From NCBI GenBank assembly GCA_030680655.1, contig JAUXUZ010000201.1:1-11394 (forward strand): DNA of 11,394 bases. The letters run 5' to 3'. Made by a program: the position numbers and the translations under genes. Positions 1 to 7,370 of the stretch are shown piece after piece. Below the pieces are notes generated by a model. It worked only from the letters and a program-made list of their open reading frames with translations, did no database searches and was not told where the DNA came from. This DNA comes from Phycisphaerales bacterium. GTDB taxonomy: Bacteria; Planctomycetota; Phycisphaerae; Phycisphaerales; UBA1924. Position 1 is the first letter of the stretch, and every line of letters begins with the position of its first letter.

Positions 1-153
1 TTTGACGGTCAGGCCACCGCCGTGGCGATCCGATCAGGGTCCGGCGCGAACGCCCGCTACACCAACGGCGTCGCCGTGTTCACGATGAACGAAGCAGGGC
101 TGATGGGCGAGGCCGCGATCGGCGGCCAGAAGTTCTCGTACGTGCCGAAGTAG
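1..153 (+). CDS. C-terminal end of an unidentified protein (truncated by window edge)
   Basis: An open frame enters from the left edge and stops at TAG 151-153, leaving the last 50 residues. The visible sequence is small-residue rich and contains the segments AVAIRSGSGANARYTNGVAV, then GLMGEAAIGGQKFSYVPK at the very end. The alternating hydrophobic and polar pattern suggests a beta-rich C-terminus. The closing GLM-x-E-x-x-x-GGQKF pattern faintly resembles the end of small secreted lipid-binding SYLF (Ysc84-like) proteins, but this is a memory-based impression and not a secure assignment. It converges on the O-methyltransferase gene with only 23 bp between the stop codons, and no clear terminator hairpin with a T-tract is visible there. 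Function unknown; the coding call rests on the codon-like composition and the open frame running to a stop close to the neighbour's stop. Confidence 0.55.
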   Translation, partial: FDGQATAVAIRSGSGANARYTNGVAVFTMNEAGLMGEAAIGGQKFSYVPK

Positions 154-176
154 CTCGGCGCTCAGCCCGGGCGTGC

Positions 177-902
177 TCACACCACAAGCGCGACGGCGAA
201 GCCGTCGTAGCCCTTGCTCCCCACGGTCTGCAGCGCGGTCGCGATCACGCGGGGTTCAGATGCGAGGAGTTCGACAAACGTCCGCATGCCCACCACCGAG
301 GCGTCCTCGCTGGCGGCGTCGGCCACAGCGCCGTCGCGCACGATGTTGTCGGCGATGATGAGCGTGCCGGGGCGCGACAGCCGCAGCGCCCACTTGAAAT
401 ACTCGGGCGTGCTCGGCTTGTCGGCGTCGATGAACACCAGGTCAAACGGGTGGAGCCCCGGCGATTCGGCCGCCAGCAGCGGCAGCGTCCGCAGGGCCTC
501 GCCCACCCGCACCTCGACCGCTTCGGCGAGTCCGGCGCGCTCTATGTTCGCACGCGCCACGGCCGCGTACTCGGCGTTCGCCTCGAGCGTGACCACGCGT
601 CCTTCACGCCCGAACCCCTGGCCTGAGAGCAGCCGCCCGTCGATCGCACGATCGGCCAGCCCACGGGCCAGCCAGATCGTGCTGTAGCCGCCAAGGGTGC
701 CGATCTCCAGGATCCGCCGCGCTCCCACGGCCCGGGCCGCGAGCATCAGCAGCTTGCCCTGGTTCGCTGAGACCTGGATGGCGGGCATCCCCGCGGCGGC
801 GGTCGCCGTGAGGGCGGCTTCGAGCGCCGCGTCTTGCCGCGTCAGGCGTTCACAGAAGTACCCGTCGACAGCACTCCATGTGCTTTGAGGATCGGTGGCC
901 AT
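177..902 (-). CDS. Class I SAM-dependent O-methyltransferase (caffeoyl-CoA OMT / family 3 type)
   Basis: The 241-residue product would transfer a methyl group from S-adenosylmethionine to a hydroxyl on a small, probably catechol-like substrate; it has no signal peptide and should be cytoplasmic. Motifs in order: the SAM-binding loop LEIGTLGGYSTIWLA (about 65-79), the acidic strand VVTLEANAEYA (103-113), and FDLVFIDADK (153-162) followed by LIIADNIVRDG (181-191). In the metal-dependent caffeoyl-CoA OMT family, the Asp of DADK and the Asp-Asn of ADN bind the divalent cation; here these would be D159, D185 and N186, all present. The length is normal for the family. A stretch around residues 84-101 between the first two motifs is longer than in the family members I recall. 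An upstream in-frame ATG exists at 962, but the ATG at 902 is preferred because GGAG lies 6 nt before it and the family N-terminus begins there. It lies 112 bp downstream of the GH35-like gene on the same strand, so it may be co-transcribed. The substrate is not predictable. Confidence 0.9.
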   Translation of the reverse strand: MATDPQSTWSAVDGYFCERLTRQDAALEAALTATAAAGMPAIQVSANQGKLLMLAARAVGARRILEIGTLGGYSTIWLARGLADRAIDGRLLSGQGFGREGRVVTLEANAEYAAVARANIERAGLAEAVEVRVGEALRTLPLLAAESPGLHPFDLVFIDADKPSTPEYFKWALRLSRPGTLIIADNIVRDGAVADAASEDASVVGMRTFVELLASEPRVIATALQTVGSKGYDGFAVALVV

Positions 903-908
903 GGTTCG

Positions 909-912
909 CTCC
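909..912 (-). promoter_or_regulatory. Ribosome binding site GGAG of the O-methyltransferase
   Basis: On the minus strand GGAG is followed by the 6-nt spacer CGAACC and ATG. This decides the start at 902 over the longer open frame beginning at 962. It is one of only a few convincing Shine-Dalgarno sequences in the window. Confidence 0.65.
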
Positions 913-1014
913 GCGGGGTTCACAACCGATCGGTACGGCACGCGACCGTTCCGCAGCGCCAAGCTTATCGGTCAGCGGAGCGCCGCACCGTTGGGGCGGT
1001 CCGCGGCTGAGCGA

Positions 1015-3933
1015 TCACGCGCGGTAGATGAGCTTTGTCCGGCTCGGGAGGTGCCCGTGCTCATCGAAGACCACGATCTCGTTGGCGCCCTCGGCCTTCA
1101 GCGCCGAAGAGGGGACCAGCAGCTCAGTCTGAGGCCCGACCTCGTGCCCGTCGGCGGTCGCCGTGAAGTAACGACCGATGTGCCGGCCGTTGACGTACAG
1201 CTGGCCCTTGCTCAGGCCGTTGGTGGCGAAGTAGAGCGAGGTGCCGTTGGAGTGGGTGCTGAACGTTGCGCGGAACCACTCCGGACCCTTGCCGTGGCTG
1301 TGCCCGCGCAGGGCGTGGTAAGCGCTCTCGGGCGGGCGTTCCCACTTCGCGAACGACCAGGCTCCCGCGTGGGTGATGTTCTCGACGCACTCGAACGCCT
1401 CGACCGCGTCGGCCAGGTCTTTCAACGCGGCGGCGGGATCGGCGCCCAGGATCGCGAACTGAATGGTGTTGGTTGCCTTGGCCAGCTTCTCGGTTTCGAT
1501 CGTGATCGAGCCCGGGCCGGTGCTGTCGAAGTAACGCAGGGGCACGTCGTTGATGACGATCAGCCCTCGGTACGCGCCGGGCTTCAGGCGGAGCACGATG
1601 CGCGAGCGGCGCTTGCTCAGGTGGAACGTCACACGCTGCGGCTCGGTCACATCGCCCTGGTGCACGCCGTGGATCGGCGCCTGCACGCTCAGCACGTTGA
1701 TGCCGCCGCCCGCCTCGCTGTCGATCCGTTCCAGTGTCGGCCGCCCGAGCTTCACCGGCTTGACCTCGTAGAGGTGGTCCACAACGCCCTTGTAGTCGAG
1801 CATGTGGGCGCCGCCGGCAAACCGACCCATGTTCTCGGCGAGCACGACGATCGTCTGCTCCGCCCGCTTGAGCGGGAGGTCGAGCTCGTGCTTGGCGCCC
1901 GGCCCAAGGCCCATCACGCCGGCGGGCTTGCCGTCAACAAAGAACGAGAGCCGGTCGCCGCCGCCGGGCACGGCAACGGTGGTCTTGCCACCAACGGGCG
2001 TCCGCAGCGCGACGCGGTACCAGCCGTAGCCGTACGGTGCGCCCAGACCGCTGAGCTCCGCCGGCCCGTCGATCGACGCGAACCGGGCGCTCTTGCCGAG
2101 GGTGTAATCGTCGGTGTGGGCGCTGGTCCAGTGCGAGAGCTCGGGGTTCTTCGGCAAGCGTGCCGTTCCGCGCACAACCACGGGCGGGCGCGGTGCCACG
2201 GGCGCCGGCGGCGGCGGCGGCAGAACCTCAAGGCCTTTCTTGCCCTTTTTCGGCGGGGCCTTCTTGGCCTTGGGGTCTTCTTTCGGCGGCGGCGGCGGGG
2301 GTGGCGGGGCGATGACCTTGTCGCCGAAGCGGCTCTTGACGATCTCGCCGCTGGCCATCAGGCGCAGGACGACGTCCTTCTCGCCCTGCACGACGGGGTT
2401 GCCGGCGCCGGTTACCTCCAGCGCGCCGATCAGCACCGCGTCGTCGGTGATCTGGATCTTGTCCAGGTGCGCCGGCGTGCAGATCACGCACAGGATGTTC
2501 TCGTGGTCAACGACCGCCGGCGTTTCGCCCGATGGGACCTCCATCTCAAGCGGCGAACCGTTGATCGAGATCTGCACGGGCGAACCCGCCGGCCCGTAGG
2601 CAACAAAGACACGCCCGACGACCGCGAAGGCCGACAGGTTGCAGTAATCAAGCTGTGAGCGGCCGTGCAGGCGCACGTCGATCAGGCAGCACGCGACGGG
2701 CTGGTCGCCCAGCCACACGGGGAGGCTCGTGCCGTCACCCAGCAGCAGGTCAACCGGGCGGTCGCCCATGTTGCGCCCGGCGAAGAGGAACGCAACGCTC
2801 CCCTGGCTGCCGCTGGCGTGGATGACCGTGTGCGACGCGGCGTCGGGCTGCCCGCGCTTGGTCGGGGCCGCCGCTGAACTTGGGTGCAGCGCGATCACCG
2901 GCCGGCGCGCGTCAAGGTGCGAGAGCACCCGTCCGAACCGCGAGGCGAACGTCGCCACCGTGCGCAGGGCGTTGTACAGGGGGCCGTGCGTGCCGCCCGC
3001 GCTCACCGGCGCGTGCTCGTCGGGGTCGGTCGCGACGAAGCGGCACGTCCCCTCCGGCAGGCGTCCGCCGCTGAAAGCGAAGTTCGTTCCACCCGCGAAC
3101 GGCTCAACGTTGAACTGGCCGGCGCACGCGAGCACGCTCATCAGGTCGCGCTGCAGCCGCGCCGGCGTGACGCCCTCGGGGTCCTTGTCTCCCCACGTCG
3201 GGGTTTCTGACACGTCGTACTGCACGACGATCCGTGGCTGGTTGGGGCACACGCTCGAGAGCTGACGAACCGTGGCCGCGAGGTCGCGGTTGCCCACCCA
3301 CCCGTCTACTTCGCCCTCGACGCCCTCCCAGAGGTTGTTGGCGTTGACCACCGGGACCTCGAACCCGCTCTCGTGGATGTACCGGTTCAACTCGCCCAGG
3401 TACCCGTGCGCCAGCGCGTCGTGCCCGCACGTCCAGCCCATCTCGCTCTGCACAAGAACGATCGGCCCGCCGTGGGTGTCGCCGGAGAACTGCGGCACCG
3501 TGATCTGAAGGTCACGCACCTGCTTGGCGACGGCGTTGATAAACCGGCTGCTGGCCTCAAGGAACGGCTGGTTCGCCGTACGCAGCTTGACGTCCTTCAC
3601 CGCCGGCACCCACGCCGGCAGCCCGCCGAAGTCGAACCCGCCGCCGACAAACGGTCCCACCCGCAGGATGCAGTACATGCCCGCCTGCTGAACAAGCTGC
3701 ACGAAGTGCCGGATGTCGTTGTCGCCGGTGAAGTCGAAGTGACCGGCCCGCGCTTCGTGCCGTGCCCACACGATGCTCGTGGTGATCGTGTTCAAGCCCG
3801 CCAGCTTGGCCGCGTTGATCCGCGACGCCCACTGGTCGCGACTCAGGCGCGCGTACTGGATCGTGCCGCCGACTAGCCAGAGGCGCCGACCGTCTACGAT
3901 GAAAGACTGACCGTCAAAGGTAATGGAGGCCAT
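1015..3933 (-). CDS. GH35 beta-galactosidase-like protein, probable loss of catalytic glutamates
   Basis: The 972-residue protein has the layout of family GH35. The N-terminal barrel (about 5-335) shows GGTIQYARLSRDQW (22-35), KLAGLNTITTSIVWARHE (43-60), GHFDFTGDND (64-73), LRVGPF...DFGGLPAWV (90-109), GGPIVLVQ (155-162) and the strong family signature GGTNFAFSGG (281-290). Two jelly-roll-like parts follow (about 605-730 with ENMGRFAGGAHMLDYKG, and 855-970 with KGQLYVNGRHIGRYF and GPQTELLVP), as in GH35 C-termini. Family knowledge puts the acid/base Glu in VENEYG; here the segment is QSEMGW, so Asn-Glu becomes M165-G166. The nucleophile Glu aligns best with Q238 in VVQYDVSETPTWG, and the sugar-binding AEW motif is GGF (98-100). 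Activity is therefore doubtful or altered. No signal peptide is seen, so it is probably cytoplasmic. The start at 3933 is chosen because the domain begins right there; AGGAG lies 12 nt upstream, a long spacing. The open frame continues upstream to 4173 without domain content. A proline/lysine-rich linker spans residues 543-586. It may be a pseudo-enzyme or a GH35 with changed chemistry. Confidence 0.85.
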   Translation of the reverse strand: MASITFDGQSFIVDGRRLWLVGGTIQYARLSRDQWASRINAAKLAGLNTITTSIVWARHEARAGHFDFTGDNDIRHFVQLVQQAGMYCILRVGPFVGGGFDFGGLPAWVPAVKDVKLRTANQPFLEASSRFINAVAKQVRDLQITVPQFSGDTHGGPIVLVQSEMGWTCGHDALAHGYLGELNRYIHESGFEVPVVNANNLWEGVEGEVDGWVGNRDLAATVRQLSSVCPNQPRIVVQYDVSETPTWGDKDPEGVTPARLQRDLMSVLACAGQFNVEPFAGGTNFAFSGGRLPEGTCRFVATDPDEHAPVSAGGTHGPLYNALRTVATFASRFGRVLSHLDARRPVIALHPSSAAAPTKRGQPDAASHTVIHASGSQGSVAFLFAGRNMGDRPVDLLLGDGTSLPVWLGDQPVACCLIDVRLHGRSQLDYCNLSAFAVVGRVFVAYGPAGSPVQISINGSPLEMEVPSGETPAVVDHENILCVICTPAHLDKIQITDDAVLIGALEVTGAGNPVVQGEKDVVLRLMASGEIVKSRFGDKVIAPPPPPPPPKEDPKAKKAPPKKGKKGLEVLPPPPPAPVAPRPPVVVRGTARLPKNPELSHWTSAHTDDYTLGKSARFASIDGPAELSGLGAPYGYGWYRVALRTPVGGKTTVAVPGGGDRLSFFVDGKPAGVMGLGPGAKHELDLPLKRAEQTIVVLAENMGRFAGGAHMLDYKGVVDHLYEVKPVKLGRPTLERIDSEAGGGINVLSVQAPIHGVHQGDVTEPQRVTFHLSKRRSRIVLRLKPGAYRGLIVINDVPLRYFDSTGPGSITIETEKLAKATNTIQFAILGADPAAALKDLADAVEAFECVENITHAGAWSFAKWERPPESAYHALRGHSHGKGPEWFRATFSTHSNGTSLYFATNGLSKGQLYVNGRHIGRYFTATADGHEVGPQTELLVPSSALKAEGANEIVVFDEHGHLPSRTKLIYRA
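2176..2307 (-). other. Proline- and lysine-rich linker inside the GH35-like protein
   Basis: This encodes residues 543-586: a run of eight prolines, a lysine-rich stretch (KEDPKAKKAPPKKGKKG), a second run of five prolines, and a Pro/Ala/Val tail. It separates the barrel and first beta domain from the jelly-roll region. The frame is uninterrupted through it, and recognisable GH35 sequence follows, so it is a real part of the protein. GH35 enzymes normally connect these domains by ordinary short linkers, so the basic, low-complexity insert is unusual. The underlying DNA contains GGC-type trinucleotide runs on the plus strand that could expand or contract by slippage. Confidence 0.85.
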
Positions 3934-4176
3934 AGCTGCTCGCGGCTCCTGCCCTCTCCCCTCGATTCCGGCACCTGAATCTGGCACCATGACGAGCCCA
4001 TTGCCCGCCAGACCTGCCGATTGATACCGAATGCCGTCCAAACGATCGGCGAAACACCGCCGTTTGCCGGGCCTCCGTGCCGCGGTGGAGTAGGATAGGT
4101 GGGGTGATCCCCACCTGCAATCCCACCGCAGGATTCGCGTTACATTGCAGGGTCCTGTTGTCCGAACGGTCACCTA
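3934..4176. other. Divergent intergenic region between GH35-like and tolC genes
   Basis: These 243 bp lie between two divergent starts and must hold the promoters of both genes. I could not find a convincing sigma-70 -35/-10 pair at proper spacing on either strand: TTGCCG (4064-4069) and TAGGAT (4091-4096) on the plus strand are 21 bp apart, which is too far. The right half carries the overlapping inverted repeats described separately. The left half is open on the minus strand but shows no protein-domain content. The tolC ATG at 4177 has no recognisable Shine-Dalgarno sequence directly upstream. Confidence 0.6.
4097..4151 (+). promoter_or_regulatory. Overlapping inverted repeats in the tolC leader (possible operator or switch)
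   Basis: A perfect 8-bp stem, AGGTGGGG (4097-4104) and CCCCACCT (4109-4116), closes a TGAT tetraloop. Its right arm overlaps the left arm of a second perfect 8-bp inverted repeat, CCTGCAAT (4114-4121) and ATTGCAGG (4144-4151), separated by 22 nt. A third small stem, AATCC (4119-4123) with GGATT (4131-4135), overlaps the second repeat. The structures share bases and cannot all form at once. They end 25 nt before the tolC ATG. They could be a folded mRNA leader or, since the perfect symmetry also suits a dimeric repressor, an operator. No T-tract follows, so a simple terminator is unlikely. Confidence 0.45.
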
Positions 4177-5964
4177 ATGAAAAGCACGATTGGGCGAAAC
4201 CCCCGGTACATTTTCGTCGCTGCACTCCCTGCCTGGCTCTTAGCCGCCTGTGCAGGGTCGTTCAGCGACATCGATCGACGCACCGACGAGGTCGTGCGCC
4301 AGCGGTCGGCCAGCCTGTTGGGGGCCACTGTCCGCCCTGAGCTCACCGGCAGGGGCCTGGACAGTCCGGCGGGTGGCGATCACCTTACGCAGAAGCACCC
4401 TCCCTCCAACGACCCCGCGGCCGGCCAGCTCTCGCTGACGCCCGCAGATGAGGCCCGCGATGTTGCCGCCCGGCTGGCCAAGTACGGTGACCAGTCGGCA
4501 GGCGCCGTAGCGCTCGACTTGACGGCTTCTCTCAAGCAGGCTCAGCGGACGAGCCGCGAGTATCTCCGCGCGCAGGAGGATTACCTGCTGGCGGCCATCA
4601 ACTTGCTCATCGAGCGTCACCTGTGGGACCCGCGCTTCTTTGCCAGCACCACGGCCCAGGCGACGGCGACGGGGGTTGATGGCGACTTTACGGCTCCCCT
4701 TTCGATCATCAACGAGCTGCGCGCGACCCAGCGGCTTCCCAGCGGTGGCCAGGTGGAGGCCCGCTTCCTCTGGGACGCGACGCAGCAGCTCCGCGACTCC
4801 GCGACTGGGCGTTACGTGCAGGCGAGTGCGCTGGTCGTGTCGGCGAGCATCCCGCTGCTGCGCGGCGCGGGCCTGGCAGCGCGTGAGGACCTCACCCAGC
4901 AGGAACGCAACCTGGTTTATGCGGCGCGAGCGTTCGAGACCGCGCGGCGCACGCTGCTGGTGGAACTCTCGCGGGATTACTTCGATCTGCTCCAGCAGCA
5001 GCGGACGATGGAGAACCAGGAGCGGGCTCTCGATCTGCTCAAGAAGCTGGAACTGCGGACCACCCGGCTGGTTGAAGCCGGGCGCCTCGCGGAGTTTGAG
5101 AAGAACATCGCGGCCAACGACGTGCTGCGGGCCACGTCGCAGCTGGCCAGCCAGCGCGAGCGGTTCATCCTCGCGCTCGACCGGTTCAAGGTGAGGATCG
5201 GGATCGACATCAACACGCCCGCGGTCGTCAAGAGCGAGATCCCCCTTCTGCCCGAGCCCGAGACGACGCCCGGCGAGGCCGCCCGCGCCGCGCTCGACTA
5301 CCGCCTTGACCTCCAGACCTCGCGCGACAGGCACGAGGATGCACAGCGGCGTGTGCTGGTCGCCGAGAACAACACCCTGGCCGACGCCACACTCTTTGGC
5401 GCGGTGACGGCCCGCACCGACCCGAACCGCAGCGTCGGCCGCACCGATTTCAGCGCGGGTGACGGTGTCTACAACGCCGGCGTCCGCGTCGATTGGCCGC
5501 TCGACCGCGAGAACGAGCGGCTGGCCGTGCGGGGTGCGCAGATCGATTCTGAACGTGCCCGTCGCGACGTCGAGTCGCTGCGCGATACGGTGGTGATCGA
5601 GTCGCGTGCGGCGGCGCGTGAGATCGACCGGGCCCGCTTCTCGCTCAACCTGGCCGAGCAGGCCGTCAAGATCAACCTGCGGCGTGCCAAAGAGCAGGAG
5701 CTCAAGGCCGACGAGATCACCGCGCAGCAGATTGTCGATACCGCCAACGCGCTGCGGGATGCCGAGAACTCGCGCGACCAGGCCGTGACGGACCTGCGCA
5801 ACGCGGTGCTCGACTACCTGCTCACCACAGGGCAGCTCCGGGTGACCGCGGATGGCCTGCTTATGCTGCCGGGTGAGAGCGGCACTTCCACCGAGGGTGT
5901 GCCGCCAGCGGGCAACCCAACCCCCGAGATTGTTCAACCGATCGACGCGCCGGCGAACCCCTGA
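4177..5964 (+). CDS. TolC-family outer membrane efflux lipoprotein
   Basis: The 595-residue product is predicted to be an outer-membrane channel of the TolC/OEP family, which trimerises and receives cargo from a periplasmic adaptor and inner-membrane pump. The N-terminus has basic residues, a hydrophobic stretch (11-24) and the lipobox LAAC with C25 as the lipidated cysteine, so the mature protein is a lipoprotein. Two OEP-type halves follow. The first, about 115-345, has a beta segment SALVVSASIPLLRGAG (217-232) and long heptad-rich helices (235-335). The second, about 365-555, has the repeat beta segment VYNAGVRVDWPLDRENERLA (431-450), helices at 450-545 and the typical ending DYLLTTGQLRV. 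Residues 565-595 are a Pro-rich tail. It is somewhat longer than typical TolC proteins because of about 80 linker residues after the lipobox. No adaptor or pump is adjacent; the downstream neighbour (mlaD-like) converges on it with 59 bp between. The start is set by the signal peptide; no clear Shine-Dalgarno sequence precedes it. Confidence 0.9.
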   Translation: MKSTIGRNPRYIFVAALPAWLLAACAGSFSDIDRRTDEVVRQRSASLLGATVRPELTGRGLDSPAGGDHLTQKHPPSNDPAAGQLSLTPADEARDVAARLAKYGDQSAGAVALDLTASLKQAQRTSREYLRAQEDYLLAAINLLIERHLWDPRFFASTTAQATATGVDGDFTAPLSIINELRATQRLPSGGQVEARFLWDATQQLRDSATGRYVQASALVVSASIPLLRGAGLAAREDLTQQERNLVYAARAFETARRTLLVELSRDYFDLLQQQRTMENQERALDLLKKLELRTTRLVEAGRLAEFEKNIAANDVLRATSQLASQRERFILALDRFKVRIGIDINTPAVVKSEIPLLPEPETTPGEAARAALDYRLDLQTSRDRHEDAQRRVLVAENNTLADATLFGAVTARTDPNRSVGRTDFSAGDGVYNAGVRVDWPLDRENERLAVRGAQIDSERARRDVESLRDTVVIESRAAAREIDRARFSLNLAEQAVKINLRRAKEQELKADEITAQQIVDTANALRDAENSRDQAVTDLRNAVLDYLLTTGQLRVTADGLLMLPGESGTSTEGVPPAGNPTPEIVQPIDAPANP

Positions 5965-6023
5965 GCCGTTGCTGCTCGCGTTGTTGTAGCGTCGGGAGGT
6001 GGTTCCGCTCGTCGGAATGACGA

Positions 6024-7337
6024 TCAGGGTTCCTTGACGATCATGTCGAGGAACTTCTGCTCGGCCGTCTTGTACCGGGCGAATGAGTCGAGCAGCCCGC
6101 TCTGCACCTCCGCCAGCTTCGCCCGGTCGGCGTCGCTCAGGGTGGTGCTGTTGGGCCCGCTCATTGCGGCGGCGAGGGATTCGAGGCTCGCGCTGACGCC
6201 CCGGAGGTCGCTGACGGCCTGGGCGTAGTTGCGTGCGGCGTCGTAGACCAGCTCGCGCTCGAGTTCCTTCGCGCCCGGTTGGTAGAGCAGGCGCCAGGGG
6301 TTGCGGCGCACCTCGGTCATCATGAGCTTGAGCTGGTCGCTGGCGAGGCGGGCGTTGGCCATGGCCAGCTTCACCTCGGGCGAGAGCTCGTTGACCAGGT
6401 TCCCCGCGGCGTCGCCGGCGGCGGAGAAGGAGCGGACGCCGCGCTGCGCATCGTCGAGGGTGGCCTGCACGCGCTGGTACATCTCGGTGTTGGCCTTGGT
6501 GACCAGTTCGTCGGCGTTCTTGACGATGCTGTCGAAGCGGGGCCGGTTGGTGTCGAGCGTCTGCTGAACGCTGCTGATGAACTCCTTCGCCTTCTCCAGC
6601 CCTTCGTTGAGCAGCTTGCGCGAGGCCTCGGCGCTGGCGCTGAGTGACTCGACGTTCTTGAGGGTGCTGTCGATCCGCGGCGACCAGTCGTTCAGCCGGG
6701 CCTTCGCTTCGGCGGCGACCTCGCGGATGTCCGCGGCGGCGGCGTTGATGTTCTCCATCGTCGTCCCGGCCTTTCCGGTGACGGCGCCGGTGATCTCGCG
6801 GAGGTCGGAGGCCACCTGCCTGCTGTCGGTGAGGATGTCCTGCACGGCCTTGCGCTGCTCGTCGCCGTAGCCGGCCTGCTGCAGGAAGGCGGGCGGGGCG
6901 ATGCGCCCCATGATCTCCGATCCCTGCAGGAGCACGCCCTTCTCTGCGTTCCCAACCGACGGGATGTTGATCGCGCTGACGTTGCCCAGGAGCGGCAGCT
7001 CAAGCAGAACGGCCGCGTCGTTGTAGAGCGTGATGTCGCGTCGCACCGCGATGCGCACGTCGACGTACTGCGGCGGCTGCGCGTGCCCTTGCGCGTCCGT
7101 CGCGTCGGGCCAGAACGAGACGCTGGTGACACGCCCGGCCTCTTGACCGCCGACGCGGACCGACGAGCCGTTCTTGAGGCCCGAGGCGCCGTCGGCCAGC
7201 GAGAATCGCACGGTGTACTCGCTCTTGCGGGTGGCGAAGGCGCTGACGCCCGAGAGCGTGAGGATGATGAAGACAAACCCCGCGATTCCCAGGAGGGTAA
7301 ATACGCCGGCGATGAAGTTGTTCTGCGTGTTCTTCAT
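6024..7337 (-). CDS. mlaD: MlaD-like MCE-domain protein, lipid ABC transporter substrate-binding subunit
   Basis: The 437-residue protein has one N-terminal membrane anchor (about 8-30, IAGVFTLLGIAGFVFIILTL) and then an MCE domain (about 39-147), with the rest in the periplasm. MCE signs include YTVRFSLADGASGLKNGSSVRVGGQEAGRVTSV-type sequence (41-73), the phrase DGASGLKNGSSVRVGGQEAG being diagnostic, and a closing LPLLGNVSAINI segment (114-125) that in MCE rings lines the lipid pore. Residues 155-437 are mostly alpha-helical with coiled-coil character and contain the conserved-looking NPWRLLYQP (346-354). The protein is much longer than E. coli MlaD, which has only a short tail, and resembles the longer MCE proteins with a helical extension. 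It lies 33 bp downstream of the MlaF-like gene on the same strand and should work with it in moving phospholipids between membranes. The ATG at 7337 places the anchor correctly, though no Shine-Dalgarno sequence is evident. It converges on tolC. Confidence 0.9.
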   Translation of the reverse strand: MKNTQNNFIAGVFTLLGIAGFVFIILTLSGVSAFATRKSEYTVRFSLADGASGLKNGSSVRVGGQEAGRVTSVSFWPDATDAQGHAQPPQYVDVRIAVRRDITLYNDAAVLLELPLLGNVSAINIPSVGNAEKGVLLQGSEIMGRIAPPAFLQQAGYGDEQRKAVQDILTDSRQVASDLREITGAVTGKAGTTMENINAAAADIREVAAEAKARLNDWSPRIDSTLKNVESLSASAEASRKLLNEGLEKAKEFISSVQQTLDTNRPRFDSIVKNADELVTKANTEMYQRVQATLDDAQRGVRSFSAAGDAAGNLVNELSPEVKLAMANARLASDQLKLMMTEVRRNPWRLLYQPGAKELERELVYDAARNYAQAVSDLRGVSASLESLAAAMSGPNSTTLSDADRAKLAEVQSGLLDSFARYKTAEQKFLDMIVKEP

Positions 7338-7370
7338 GATCGTGGCACCAATGAGCGCGTTCGGCGGGTG

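Noticed and set aside
154..176. GCCCGGGC palindrome (165-172) as a terminator between the converging first two genes
   Set aside because: It is an 8-bp self-complementary block without a loop or T-tract; common by chance in GC-rich DNA.
895..2658. 587-codon plus-strand open frame antisense to the GH35-like gene
   Set aside because: It lies opposite clear GH35 sequence, has no recognisable motifs and a composition typical of antisense frames in GC-rich DNA.
4064..4096. TTGCCG and TAGGAT as a sigma-70 promoter for tolC
   Set aside because: The spacing is 21 bp, well beyond the usual 16-18 bp, and both hexamers are imperfect.
3934..4173. 80-codon upstream extension of the GH35-like frame
   Set aside because: The GH35 domain starts right at the Met at 3933; the extension has no domain, no signal peptide and overlaps the tolC leader and promoter region.
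4240..5937. 565-codon minus-strand open frame antisense to tolC
   Set aside because: The sense strand encodes a full TolC-family protein with lipobox and both OEP halves; the antisense product is Arg/Gly/Leu-rich with no domain.
5965..6023. Bidirectional terminator between the converging tolC and mlaD genes
   Set aside because: No stem of useful length and no T-tract is visible on either strand in the 59 bp.
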